From assembly GCA_963825625.1 (NCBI GenBank), contig CAWGUF010000026.1, forward strand, positions 124,001 through 188,000: a DNA stretch of 64,000 nt. The letters are read 5' to 3'. The position numbers were made by a program, and so were the translations under genes. The notes under the pieces were generated by a model that saw only the letters and a list, made by a program, of their open reading frames with translations, was not told the DNA's origin and made no database searches. Positions 1 to 9,749 of the stretch are shown piece after piece (the stretch's first letter is position 1; each line of letters begins with the position of its first letter). The DNA comes from CAMDPA01 sp963825625 (GTDB lineage: Bacteria > Pseudomonadota > Alphaproteobacteria > Rhizobiales > Hyphomicrobiaceae).

Positions 1-535
1 CAGGTCTCCGCCCTTGATGTAGTTCGATGTCGGTACGCCTTGGATGTCAGTCGGCTTGATGCCTGCGCTGGCGAGCACCGCGCGCGACAACTCGACGAAA
101 ATTGTCTGTGACGTGAACTCTGACGGGACACGCTTGCCCTTCAATTCCGCCAGGGCCTTGATACCGGAGTTGTTGGCTACAGCATAAAGGGTGCGCAACG
201 GATAGATGCCGCAAAGGATGCGCGTATTCTTGAGTGGTTTGCCCTTGAAGGTTCGCCTCGCCCATGTAGATGTGGCGCGTCTCTAGAGCATTGTTGAGAC
301 TGAAGTGGACCTTGTTGGCGTCGACCTGCGGCAGGACGGAGGAGCTGCCACCCATCGCACGCGAGCGGAGTTTCAGCTCCGTCTTTGAGTTCATCAACTG
401 CGCGACTGCGGTGCCTGTGCTGAACGACAGAGAACCCTGGGGGCCGGTGCCGACAATCCAAAGGCCTTGAGCAGTGGCAGGGTGGGCAAAGCAGATCGCC
501 AGAAATGCCGTGGCGGAAATGATTGGCAGCTTCAT
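1..535 (-). pseudogene. TAXI-family TRAP transporter solute-binding protein, partial and frameshifted
   Basis: Periplasmic solute receptor of a TRAP transporter of the TAXI type. The N-terminus has a Sec signal peptide ending in ATAQG, followed by the family's GTGPQGSLSFSTGTAVAQLMN segment (IVGTGPQG motif). A strong ribosome site (GGGAGGA) precedes the ATG at 535. The reading frame is lost near position 250: up to there the frame reads ...HIYMGEANLQ, and after a one-base shift it resumes as FKGKPLKNTRILCGIYPL and runs off the window start. The window therefore holds only about the first 180 of roughly 320 expected residues, with one apparent inserted base. No TAXI membrane subunit is visible here. 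It is either a recent pseudogene or a base-call error; the family assignment itself is solid. Confidence 0.8.
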
Positions 536-809
536 CGTTGTTTCCTCCCGATCAGCTGTTCTTTTGATGCCCCACTATGGACGCGAGACTGTCGCCTGAC
601 AACCGTGATCGGCGGTGCTGAAGCTGCACCGACGCTGTCGTGAAATATGGTTTCAAAATGCGCGTGGGATCGGTTGACCCTCGCCGGGCTGCTAGATAGT
701 GTGCGAAAGATCGAGCAAAACAGGTTGCGTTTCACTGGCTCGACCATGGTCAGATCAATGCCGGAATTCAGCGTGGAATTTTGTTCGCCGCAGCAGGGAG
801 CACAACATC

Positions 810-1631
810 ATGCCCAAGCATTTGAGCGACGATCAGGTCGTGCAGTTCAAACGAGACGGCTTTATCTCTCCACTGTCAGCATTGTCTGCAGACGAGGCGG
901 CGGCGTGCGTGGCCTGCGTGGAGGATTATGAGAAGCGCACCGGCCGTACGGCGATGAGCAGTCTCGCGCTCAAGGCGCATATGCCGTTCGGGTTGCTCAA
1001 TCGCGTGATACGAAACGAGAAATTACTTGATGCAGTGGAGGATCTGATCGGACCGAACATTTTATGCTGGGGATCCTCGTTCTTCGTGAAGGAGCCCAAG
1101 TCGGAGGCCTACGTCTCCTGGCATGCGGACACGTACTACTATGGCATCGAGCCGCAAGAGACGGTGACAGCGTGGATCGCGTTCACGCCGTCCAATCTGG
1201 TGTCCGGCTGCATTAAATGTATTCCGGGTAGTCATCTGGCAAAGACGGATTTCGACAACGCGCCGGATGAGAACAATATCCTGAAGCGGGGGCAGGTGAC
1301 GCGGGACGTCGACGAGTCCAAGGCCGTGGCGATGCCTCTGGAGCCGGGGCAATTCTCGATCCATCATGAATGTACAGTGCACGCTTCGGAGCCGAACAAC
1401 TCGGATTTCCGGCGGATCGGCTTGTCGATCCACTACTGTCCGACCTATGTGCGCGAGACAATGTACGACCCGATCGACGGCAAGAAGACGGCCGCGCTTG
1501 TGCGTGGTGTCGATGCGTATAACTACTGGGATCCGGAGCCGATGACCGAGGTGGATTACGATCCGGCGATCGCCAATCACATGGTGGAAGTCAGACGGCA
1601 ATTCATGTCGCGCAGCAAGGGGCGCGGCTGA
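810..1631 (+). CDS. Phytanoyl-CoA dioxygenase (PhyH) family Fe(II)/2-oxoglutarate oxygenase
   Basis: A 273-residue protein of the PhyH family, which hydroxylates diverse small molecules using Fe(II), O2 and 2-oxoglutarate in the cytoplasm. The metal-binding facial triad is visible as WHADTYY (His105, Asp107) and the distal His191 in TVHASEPNNS, followed by the 2-oxoglutarate-binding arginine in FRRIGLS (about residue 201). The ATG at 810 is chosen because the protein then begins at the conserved LSDDQVVQFKRDGF helix; an upstream in-frame start at 699 would add an unconserved arm. It is followed 39 bases later by a cupin gene with a good AGGAGG site, so the two are likely co-transcribed. The substrate cannot be deduced. 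Confidence 0.85.
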   Translation: MPKHLSDDQVVQFKRDGFISPLSALSADEAAACVACVEDYEKRTGRTAMSSLALKAHMPFGLLNRVIRNEKLLDAVEDLIGPNILCWGSSFFVKEPKSEAYVSWHADTYYYGIEPQETVTAWIAFTPSNLVSGCIKCIPGSHLAKTDFDNAPDENNILKRGQVTRDVDESKAVAMPLEPGQFSIHHECTVHASEPNNSDFRRIGLSIHYCPTYVRETMYDPIDGKKTAALVRGVDAYNYWDPEPMTEVDYDPAIANHMVEVRRQFMSRSKGRG

Positions 1632-1670
1632 GCGGGGCAGGGTGTCTCGAGACTGCAGGAGGTTGATGGA

Positions 1671-2273
1671 ATGTCAGGGGAAATGGCGCGACCCATGCTG
1701 CCGGCGGCAGAGGCTTTTGTGGCCGAGATCCGGCGGCTGTTCGAAGCCGGGGTGCCGGAGACGGAACGGTGGGAAGCATGCCGCCGGCATCTACGTACGC
1801 TGATCGCGGACGACGAGGTCAAGGCACACGCAAGGGATTGGCCGGTCACCGGCTTCAATCCGAAGACGGACAGGGTGTCGAACCTTCTGTTCTATGAGGA
1901 TCCCGACTACGGTTTCGTGATCAATGCCTTGATAAAGAACCCGGGTGGCTCTGCCATGATTCACGATCATGGGCCGGCGTGGACGATCTACGGCGTTCTA
2001 TCGGGCGAAGAGCGTATCGTGCATTACGGCGCGAGCCAGGGAGAAGACGGTCGTTTCGAGATCGAGGAAACGAAGTCGGTCATCTGTCGGCCGGGCGATG
2101 TGGATGTGGTGCCGCCGCGCCTGATTCACTCCGAATACGCGGGTGACGAGAAGTCGATCGCCGTCATTGTGCGATCGCAGCGGTCTGGCACCTTCGAGCA
2201 GTTCCGGTATCTGCAGGATGGTACTCAGGTTGTGATCAGGGGCCCAGAGCAAGTCCCCTACGCGCTTGCTTGA
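1671..2273 (+). CDS. Cysteine dioxygenase-like cupin protein (copy 1)
   Basis: A 200-residue single-domain cupin resembling the cysteine dioxygenase type I fold. Cupin motif 1 is visible as MIHDHGPAWTIYGVLSGEE (the two histidines of HDH are probable metal ligands) and motif 2 as GDVDVVPPRLIHSEYAG, providing a third histidine. An AGGAGG ribosome site lies 8 bases upstream of the ATG. The protein has a convergent paralogue just downstream (2334-2930), sharing the NLLFYEDPDYGFV block and the same cupin spacing. Its pairing with a PhyH oxygenase suggests oxidative work on a small substrate; true cysteine dioxygenase activity is not established. Confidence 0.75.
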   Translation: MSGEMARPMLPAAEAFVAEIRRLFEAGVPETERWEACRRHLRTLIADDEVKAHARDWPVTGFNPKTDRVSNLLFYEDPDYGFVINALIKNPGGSAMIHDHGPAWTIYGVLSGEERIVHYGASQGEDGRFEIEETKSVICRPGDVDVVPPRLIHSEYAGDEKSIAVIVRSQRSGTFEQFRYLQDGTQVVIRGPEQVPYALA

Positions 2274-2280
2274 GCCTGCA

Positions 2281-2310
2281 CCTCGCTACGTGCAGCAGCA
2301 CGCGGCGAGG
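2281..2310. terminator. Bidirectional hairpin between convergent cupin genes
   Basis: The outer arms CCTCGC and GCGAGG enclose a short internal loop and a second stem CGTG/CACG around CAGCAG. It lies exactly in the 60-base gap between two convergent stop codons, so it could end transcription from both sides. There is no T-tract, so intrinsic termination is not certain. Confidence 0.5.
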
Positions 2311-2333
2311 CGGGCTTGTTACATGCCGGCCGG

Positions 2334-2930
2334 TCATCCCAGTTCGAGTGGCATCTGCTGCGGACCGTTCGTAATCGTGACGGTACCGGAGTTGGGATCG
2401 TAATAGTGCTGAGGGAACGTGCCCGGTCGACGTGCGCGGACGATAAAGGCGATGCTGCGCTGCGGGCCTGCATGCTCCTGATGGATCTTGCCCGGCGGTA
2501 CGATATCGATATCACCGGGCCCGATTGCGTGGCAGCCGATCTGTTTCAGTGTCGCTGGTCCCTTGTCCGGGTCGCCATCGTCTGTACGCTCATAGCGGTA
2601 CATCGTTTCGTTACCCTCGATCAGGCCGTATAGAGTCCATACGTTGCCGTGGTCGTGAACGTTCGTGATGACATTGGGCTGGCGGACTGTGGCATTGAAC
2701 ACGAATCCGTAGTCCGGATCCTCGTAGAACAGCAGATTTCGCACGGTCGGAGCGCTTTCCACGGTTGCCGGCCAACCCTGCGCGCAGGCTTGCAGGCCGG
2801 GGTCGGCAAGCAGGCGGCGCATGGCCTGCTCGATTCGCCGCCACAGCTCCGCCTCGTCGAGATTTTCTGCGTATAGCGTGCGCATCTCGTCCACGAGACG
2901 GGCTGCAGCTGGAAGCTTGGGCTTGTTCAT
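2334..2930 (-). CDS. Cysteine dioxygenase-like cupin protein (copy 2)
   Basis: A 198-residue paralogue of the cupin encoded at 1671-2273. It shares the NLLFYEDPDYGFV block, the metal-site motif NVHDHGNVWTLYGLIEGNE and the second cupin motif GPGDIDIVPPGKIHQEHAG. The ribosome site GGCGGAGAAAA lies upstream of the ATG at 2930. The gene is transcribed toward its paralogue and divergently from the molybdoenzyme gene at 3074. The two copies are clearly diverged, so this is an old duplication or independent acquisition, not a recent tandem copy. Substrate unknown. Confidence 0.75.
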   Translation of the reverse strand: MNKPKLPAAARLVDEMRTLYAENLDEAELWRRIEQAMRRLLADPGLQACAQGWPATVESAPTVRNLLFYEDPDYGFVFNATVRQPNVITNVHDHGNVWTLYGLIEGNETMYRYERTDDGDPDKGPATLKQIGCHAIGPGDIDIVPPGKIHQEHAGPQRSIAFIVRARRPGTFPQHYYDPNSGTVTITNGPQQMPLELG

Positions 2931-3073
2931 GGCGTTTTCTCCGCCTGGCTACATGGGGCCGCAAAGGAGCCGGCCGGCCATGGTGCCGATTGCGTAAAAT
3001 GAACTGATGTTTCACTTTATCGCGGTTCAGGCTGCGTGGGGCAACGGAAAACTGTCGAATTCGGGGAGCGGGC

Positions 3074-5445
3074 GTGATGGTGGCTGCTGCAGGGGCACCT
3101 GGCTACGGGATCGGCGCACCTGTGCCGCGAAAAGAGGATGCCCGACTGCTGACCGGGCAGGGGCGGTTCACCGACGACCTGGCGCCCGATGGGGTTGTGC
3201 ATGCGGTTTTCGTCCGCAGCCCGCACGCTCATGCCCGGATCCGCGCGATCAGATCGGGTGGAGCCGCGACCAGTGCCGGTGTGATTGCGATACTGACGGG
3301 GGAGGACGCAGCGGCAGATCGGCTGGCGCCAATTCCGCATGGGGCCGATTGGACCGGGCCGCCCGACGTCACCTTGCGACTGGCTGAGGACTTCGAGCCG
3401 TTCAGGACCAACCATCATATCCTGCCGCGGGAGACGGTCAGGTTCGCGGGAGAAGCGGTTGCAGTGGTATTGGCCGAGACGTGGCAGGCCGCCGTTGATG
3501 CGGCAGAGGCCGTCGAGGTTGATTATCAGCCGCTTCCGGCAATCGCCAGCGCGCTGGATGCGGTGATGCCTGGCGGGGCGACGGTTTGGCCGGAGTGCGC
3601 GGGTAACGTTGCGCTCGATTGTGAGGTTGGGGACAGGCTGGCGACGGAGCGGGCGTTTGCAGCCGCGAAGCACGTCGTCAGGCTCTCCACGTGGGTGCAG
3701 CGCGTGTCGGGAACGCCGATGGAGCCGCGCTCGATCATCGCCGCGTACGATGCTGATAGCGGACGGGTGGTGCTGCATGCGGGGTCGGGCCGCGGTATCG
3801 ACCGGGTTCGACGGCAACTTGCCGAAGTGCTCCGCATCGGGGTCGATCAGGTGCGGGTCGTGTGTGGCGACATGGGCGGTAATTTCGGTACGCGCAACGC
3901 GTTTGCGGCGGAGGCCGGTGTCGTGGCCTGGGCGGCGCGGCGTCTCAGGCGGCCGGTGAAGTGGACCGGAAGCCGGCACGAGTGCTTCCTGGCGGAATAT
4001 CAGGGCCGTGACCTGGCGGTGGAGGCGGAGCTGGCGCTGGACGAGAACGGAACATTTCTGGGGATGCGCGGCAGCAACGTCAGCAATGTGGGTGCGTACA
4101 CGACCTATTTCGCTCCGTTGCGGAAAGGCCTGAGCATCATGCAGGGCGTCTACAGGATGCCTGCCTTGCACTTCCGGGGAAGAGCGGTGCTCACGAATAC
4201 CGTTCCGACCACTGTATATCGCAGCACCGGCCGGCCGGAGGCGATCTACGTCATCGAGCGTCTGATCGACATGGCTGCTGCTGCGCATGGATTCGACCGG
4301 ATCGAGCTCAGGCGGCGAAACCTGATCCCCGCTGATGAAGCGAGTTTCACGAACGCGGTCGGGGTGACCTATGACAACGGGGCGTACGAGCGCTGCATGA
4401 ACCGTGCGCTTTCGCTGGCGGACTGGCAGATGTTCGGCGAGCGGCGGGCAGCGTCAGAGGCTCGCGGGTTGAAGCGCGGCATCGGGCTGGCGAACTACAT
4501 CGAGGGTGCCGGCGGGACACCGCGCGAAAGGGCGGAAATCACGGTTCGGGCCGACGGCAGCGCGGAGGTCGTGCTAGGCATCATGAACAGCGGGCAGGGG
4601 CACGAGACGAGCTTTTCTCAACTGGTCACGGCGTGGCTCGGTATTCCATTCGATCAGGTGACATTCATTGGTCACGATACGGACAGAGTTCTGGCGGGCG
4701 GCGGCTCGCATTCCGGGCGGTCGATGCGGTTGGGCAGCCTGGCGGTTCGCGAGGCGGTCGATGACGTCATCAGGGCGGGGAAGGTCATCGCGGCCGGCAT
4801 CCTGCAAGCGGATACCGAAGCGGTCGAGTTCGTCGGAGGGGTGTTCGGCGTCAGTGGTGGAGGTAGCGTCACGCTTGCACAGGCAGCAGCTGCGGCGAGA
4901 TCAGCCGCCGCGGGGCCAGGGAGTTCCGCAGATGGTCTGGTCGGGGTCGGCGACATCACCGTCAGGGATGGCGCGTTTCCATACGGTGCGCATGTATGCG
5001 AGGTGGAGGTCGATCCGCAGACGGGGGCGGTGGAGATTGTAGCCTGGACAGGGGTCGACGATGTCGGCCTTGCCGTTAATCCTTTGATCCTGCATGGCCA
5101 GATGCATGGTGCGGTTGCGCAGGGCGCGGGACAGGCGTTGCTGGAGACAATCCGGTTTGATCGCGAGACGGCGCAACCGCTTGCGGCTTCCTTTCTGGAT
5201 TATGCAATTCCACGCATCGACATGCTGCCGCAGATGAAGAGCGAACTGATGGAGGTTGCCGCGGCCTCGCATCGGTTCGGTATCAGGCCGGGGGAGAGGG
5301 CGGGACAACGCCTGCTCTGGGGGCGGTCGTCAATGCGGTGGTCGATGCCCTGTCGGAGTATGGTGTGACGCACATCGAGATGCCGCTCACCGCCAATCGT
5401 GTGTGGTCTGCAATTCAAGCGGCGCAACGCGGGCATACGGAGTGA
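3074..5445 (+). pseudogene. Xanthine dehydrogenase/CO dehydrogenase-type molybdopterin-binding large subunit, frameshifted near the C-terminus
   Basis: Large (CoxL/XdhB-type) subunit of a molybdenum hydroxylase. The frame begins at GTG 3074 or ATG 3077 and opens with GYGIGAPVPRKEDARLLTGQGRFTDD, the typical start of this family. Internal family features include GGNFGTRNAFAAEAGVVAWAA, YRSTGRPEAIYVIERLID and GIMNSGQGHETSFSQ. After about residue 735 the frame is lost at a G-rich run near 5285-5300; one base over, it continues as GEGGTTPALGAVVNAVVDAL and ends at 5445. The shift sits at the motif that carries the catalytic glutamate (GEGG), so the uncorrected product would lack it. No medium FAD subunit or small 2Fe-2S subunit gene is adjacent. 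The G-rich context makes a base-call error plausible. Confidence 0.8.
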
Positions 5446-5466
5446 GTTGCCCCATTCTGTGCCGCA

Positions 5467-5853
5467 TCAGCCGGGGTCGTCCATCACGCTGACGTGGGCG
5501 GCTACGATGCGCCAACCTTCGTCGAAGCGAACCCAGGTCTGCATCTGCCGGCCCAGCTTGCCCGGCTGCGAAGGGCGGCGAAAGAGGGTCGAGGCAACGG
5601 CAGTGTCGCGGCCATACGTCGTGATGATGGTGCGTGAGAGACTGCGTTCCGGGTTGACGGGGTTGCGCGCGGTGCGGAATGCGGCAATCTCGGTGTGCCC
5701 GTGCAGGATCTCGTCGGCACCGTACCGGAGTGTGCGGGGATCATCGCGGAACAACTCGATGAGGGTGGCGACATCGTTCGTAGTCAGAGCCTTTTCGTAG
5801 CGATTGAAGGCGGCAGTAACCTCGGCGACAACGTCTTCCTGATCGACGACCAT
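5467..5853 (-). CDS. AtzH/HpxZ-like NTF2-fold protein
   Basis: A 128-residue protein of the DUF3225/AtzH-like group in the NTF2 fold. The characteristic features are the helix EVTAAFNRYEKALTTNDVATL, the DDPRTLRYGADEILHG strand-turn and the C-terminal QTWVRFDEGWRIVAAHVS sheet. Known members are HpxZ of oxalurate/ureide catabolism and AtzH of cyanuric acid/biuret breakdown. It lies convergent to the molybdoenzyme gene and divergent from DUF3891, and a cytosine-deaminase-type amidohydrolase lies 2.3 kb away. That setting fits breakdown of a nitrogen heterocycle or ureide, which is an inference. Confidence 0.75.
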   Translation of the reverse strand: MVVDQEDVVAEVTAAFNRYEKALTTNDVATLIELFRDDPRTLRYGADEILHGHTEIAAFRTARNPVNPERSLSRTIITTYGRDTAVASTLFRRPSQPGKLGRQMQTWVRFDEGWRIVAAHVSVMDDPG

Positions 5854-5992
5854 CGTTCTTGTTCCTCGCTTGGACTTGCGGATTGCATGGATTTTACACT
5901 GGCTCGCCGTGAGCCACTATGGCAGCTTGATGGGCACCGCGCCACGGGCTGATCGCTCGGGCCCCAAGAGCAGCAAACGCAGGAGGTTGGCG

Positions 5993-6815
5993 ATGATCCT
6001 CCAAACCGCGCCGGCAGGAACGCCGCGGCTGGCGATCATGATGTACGAGCACACTGCGCTTTGCCAGCAGTTCGCGCATGCGTTCGGCAACGAGCAATTC
6101 GAGCGGCTCGACCCATTCGACCAGATGGCCTATGTGATCTCGCATCATGATGCGGGATGGGCTGAATTCGACCGCGATCCAGTCATCGACGCCAAGACGG
6201 GGCTGCCCTACAACCTGGTCGAGACGCCGCCGAAATACATTACGGTGACGTCGCGCAAGTCGCCGGATTTCAACGAGCGGCAGCATGCCTTCTGCGGTCT
6301 GATCTCGAGCATGCACAGCTGGGGCCTGTATAATGGCCGCTACGGCCTGTCCGATCTGGTGCTGATCGACAAGATCCCGCAGAGTGATCGTCCGCTGACA
6401 GACAAGATGCTCAGCGGCGAGCTCGATAGGCAGGCGCGGCTCAAGGCGGAACTGGCGCGTGATCCGGAGACAGCCAGGTGGATCGACGAGCGGCGGCTGT
6501 TCCAGAATTACAAGCAGCTGCAGTTCATCGATACGCTCGCACTCTATTTCAACCGCATTCATGAATGCGGGCGTGGTCCGCAGACTTTCGAGAATGTGCC
6601 GATGAGCGCTTCGCGAGGATACGAGCGTGGAGATCCGGCCGGTTGAAGCAGGCGTGTACAGTCTTTCTCCGTTTCCATTCGCGTTCGAGGGCGGCATGTT
6701 CGGTTTCGGTGGGCGCAGGATCGCGCAGCAATCGGCTCTGCCGCCGGGAGGCTGGAGTGCGATGCTTCGGCAGGCGCCGACCGAGTGGGAGCAGTTCCGG
6801 CTCGTGGCGGGTTGA
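5993..6815 (+). pseudogene. DUF3891-family protein, frameshifted
   Basis: The gene starts at ATG 5993 behind an AGGAGG site and encodes MILQTAPAGTPRLAIMMYEH..., with HD-like histidines in ISHHDAGWAEFD and RQHAFCGLISSMHSWGLY, typical of DUF3891. The frame fails near 6600-6630; the other frame then continues as VEIRPVEAGVYSLSPFPFAF and SALPPGGWSAMLRQAP and stops at 6815. The restored protein is about 273 residues, the usual family length. One apparent inserted base explains the break. The function of DUF3891 is unknown. The next gene, an acyl-CoA-dehydrogenase-like flavoprotein, follows 38 bases later. Confidence 0.75.
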
Positions 6816-6853
6816 GGTTCGCTGCATTGCAATCGACGTTGCGAGGTCTCGGC

Positions 6854-8057
6854 ATGGAAGGATCTCAGAGCAGCAAGGTGGGAAGGGCGGGCGAAATCCG
6901 GGGCAGGGTGAAGGCCTTGCTGCCGGCGATACGGGAGCGCGCCCTGGCCGCCGAACAGGCGCGCAGTGTGCCGCGCGAGACCGTCGAGGCGCTGCGGGAG
7001 ACCGGGCTTTACCGGATGGTGCAGCCCTCGCAGTTCGGCGGGCATGAATGCGATTTCGAACTCTCTGGCCGAAATCATCATGGATATGGCCGCAGCATGC
7101 CCTTCGACGGCGTGGGTTTGCGGACTGCTCGCGGCGCATCAATGGATGGTCGGTCTGTTCCCGCATGAGGCACAGGCCGATGTCTGGGGCAGCAGCGCAG
7201 ATGCCGTGTTGTGCGGATCCTATGCGCCGACGACGGAAGCGGGGGTTGCGGGATCCGGGTTTCGCCTCGGTGGCCGGTGGGCGTTCGCAAGCGGCTGTGA
7301 CAATGCGGACTGGGCCATCTGTGCTGCGCGATTGCCGGAGCGTGAAGGGCGAAAGAGCGAACCGGCGTTCCTTCTGGTACCAGCGAGCGAGTTTGCGATC
7401 GACGATACCTGGTATGTGAACGGTCTGGCGGGAACGGGCAGCAAGACCATCGTGCTGGATGACGTGCATGTGCCTGCGCATCGAATGATCACGTTCGCGG
7501 ATGCGGCCGCGGGATGCACGCCCGGCAGCAAGGTCTCGTCGAACAGTCTGTTCTCGGTGCCGGTATATTGCCACGTCTCGGCATGTCTTGCCGCGACGGC
7601 GATAGGCGCGGCTGCCGGGGCGATAGACGATTTCATCGAAGCGACGCGCGGCAGGATCACGCGGGGGTCGGTGACCGGCGGGAACAACCGAATGGCGGAG
7701 TTTCCCACTGTTCAGATACGGATTGCGGATGCGGCGGCTGCGGTCGACGCGGCCCGCACGATCCTTCTGCGGGATCTGGGCGATATCGCGCGGGAGGTTC
7801 GCCAGCAGGGCATGGCGTCGGTGCACCAGCGCATCACGAACAGGCGGGGGCAGGCTTTCGCTGTGGGGCTGGCGTTGCGCGCTGTCGACGAACTCAACGC
7901 GGCAAGCGGCGGCAACGGTCTGGAGTTGGCGAATCCCGTTCAGCGCGCGTGGAGAGATGTGAACGCGATCGCCAGGCATGTCTCGCTGAACTGGGACGCG
8001 GTTGGCTCCATGTACGGCCAGATGGCCTTGGGTTTGGAGCCGCGCGGCCAATACTGA
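6854..8057 (+). pseudogene. Acyl-CoA dehydrogenase-like flavin-dependent monooxygenase, frameshifted
   Basis: An approximately 400-residue flavoprotein of the acyl-CoA dehydrogenase fold, in the branch that includes oxygenase components such as HsaA and DszC. The first frame (from ATG 6854) gives LLPAIRERALAAEQARSVPRET...GLYRMVQPSQFGGHE. Near 7058-7062 a one-base insertion shifts the reading to SLAEIIMDMAAACPSTAWV. It continues through GLAGTGSKTIVLDDVHVP and ends with GQMALGLEPRGQY at 8057. In this family the partner is a small NADH:flavin reductase, which is not adjacent. The substrate is unknown. Confidence 0.75.
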
Positions 8058-8180
8058 GGCCAGATGATGCCCGGCCGGTCGCTGCCAGTTTGGCTTGCGG
8101 CTGTGCGGCCTGGGCGACATGCGGCACGAGCCCGATGCGACAGTCTTCCGGAACTGTAAGGCAGGCGAAAGGTTAGCGGA

Positions 8181-9416
8181 TCAGATCGACAGTTTCGTTT
8201 CCACCAGATTGGTTGCCAGCACCTTGCCTGCCTTGATGACGTAGGCAGGCGGGCGCTGCAGTCGCAATACGTGCTGGATCGTCGGGGCAGCCAGGATGTT
8301 GAGGTCGGCGGCGCAGCCGACTTCCATGCCGTATCCTTCCAGCCTCAATGCCTCGGCGGCGTTGGTCGTGACGAAATCGAAAACCGCGGCGATCTCATCC
8401 GGGTACGTCATGTGGCAGCTGTGGCAGACGTAAGCAGCGACCTCCTGCTGGTCGTTGCGGCCGAAGGGATAGTAGGGGTCGTTGACGTCGTCCTGGCTGG
8501 AGAACACGTTTGCTCCCATGCGCCAGAGCTGCTTGGTGCGGGTGACGCCGCGGCGGATCGGCTCCTGATCAAAACGGCCCTGGGCGACGAGCGAAATATG
8601 CGGGTTGGTGGAGATCGATACGCCGGCACGGACGACGAGATCCATCACCTTGTTGGCGTGCACTTCATCGTAGGAGGCCAATGCCCCGCAGTGGCTTGCC
8701 GAGACGCGACCCTCGAAGCCCTCACGCATCGTCTTCACGGCCAGGTATTCGAGCGACCGGCTATTGGGGTTGTCGGTATCATCCACAAGCATGTGGATGT
8801 CCTTGTCGTACTTCTTCGCCAGATCGAAGCAGAAGTCGATATGGCTGCGGGCATCCTCATCAAGATGCTCATGCCAGGGCAGGCCGCCGACGACGTCGGC
8901 GCCGATCCGCATGCCCTCCTCCATCAGTTCGAACGTGGCCGGGTCTCGAACAATGCCTTCCTGGGGGAAGTCAACGGCTTCGATGCGGACGATGTCTTTC
9001 CATTTCTCGCGCAGCGCGATGATGCCTTCCAGCGGTCGCAGGCCGCCGATGCTGTCGACGTCGGCAAATACGCGAAACACCGTCGTGCCGTGGGCAATCC
9101 CTTCGCGGATCGCGCGACTGGCGCGCTCGACGATATCGTCGACCGTGTAGGTGCGTTTGTGCTCCCAGGTGATCTCCAGGCACTCCTGGAAACTGTTCGT
9201 CTCGTTGGGGCGCATAACGTCACCGAGGTTGCATTTGTCCAGGTGAACGTGACCATTGACATAGGTCGGGGCAACGAGGCGGCCAGCGGCATCGATCACC
9301 TGTCCGGCCGAACCGGGGAGTGCTGGCTCGATGGCTGCTATCTTGCCATTTCGAATGCCGATCTCCCAGGTGCCGTCGCGTTCTGCAAGCCGTGCATTGC
9401 GTACGATCATGTCCAT
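8181..9416 (-). CDS. Cytosine-deaminase-type metal-dependent amidohydrolase
   Basis: A 411-residue cytoplasmic hydrolase of the amidohydrolase superfamily, in the cytosine deaminase/AtzC-like branch. The N-terminal beta domain (MIVRNARLAERDGTWEIGIRNGKIAAI) is followed by the metal motif GHVHLDK. Further metal ligands are likely in HMLVDDTDNPNSRSLEY, SASHCGAL and SSQDDVNDPYYPFG. The conserved C-terminal ADLNIL leads back into the composite domain. An AGGAG site lies about 10 bases before the ATG. It is divergent from the TRAP operon. With the AtzH-like protein nearby it could open or deaminate a nitrogen heterocycle, but the substrate is not determinable. Confidence 0.8.
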   Translation of the reverse strand: MDMIVRNARLAERDGTWEIGIRNGKIAAIEPALPGSAGQVIDAAGRLVAPTYVNGHVHLDKCNLGDVMRPNETNSFQECLEITWEHKRTYTVDDIVERASRAIREGIAHGTTVFRVFADVDSIGGLRPLEGIIALREKWKDIVRIEAVDFPQEGIVRDPATFELMEEGMRIGADVVGGLPWHEHLDEDARSHIDFCFDLAKKYDKDIHMLVDDTDNPNSRSLEYLAVKTMREGFEGRVSASHCGALASYDEVHANKVMDLVVRAGVSISTNPHISLVAQGRFDQEPIRRGVTRTKQLWRMGANVFSSQDDVNDPYYPFGRNDQQEVAAYVCHSCHMTYPDEIAAVFDFVTTNAAEALRLEGYGMEVGCAADLNILAAPTIQHVLRLQRPPAYVIKAGKVLATNLVETKLSI

Positions 9417-9749
9417 CGGGAGGTCTCCTGCCGATTGCGCCGTAGCTTATGAGCCGTGGTGTTTCTCATCGTAGGGGTGGTCAGGCCAGAAGATCAATAT
9501 GCTTGTGACTGCACGGTGGGTTTGCGCGTTCCGGCTCGCTGGCAAACAAGAATTGCCGGCAAGAATTGCTTGAAACGCAGTTTTACGCGGACTAGCCTGA
9601 AGAGATGGTGGACTTACTTTGCTTAGCTACGCCAACCCAATTTCTGGTTCAGCCCGATCGGTGGCTGCACGATTGGGCATATCGAGCTTGACTTTCCGGC
9701 TGCCAGGACGTGGTAGCCGCGTTGTTCCACATCGGCCAGCGACCGGAGC
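9417..9749. other. Divergent intergenic region between amidohydrolase and TRAP operon
   Basis: These 333 bases separate two divergent transcription units and must hold both promoters. I see no convincing operator palindrome, small gene or RNA. Confidence 0.4.

Noticed and set aside
3017..4288. Open minus-strand frame of 423 codons
   Set aside because: It lies opposite the first part of the molybdoenzyme gene and is a GC-rich antisense shadow.
6549..8120. Open minus-strand frame of 523 codons
   Set aside because: It is antisense to DUF3891 and the flavoprotein and has no recognisable fold. Both sense genes match known families.
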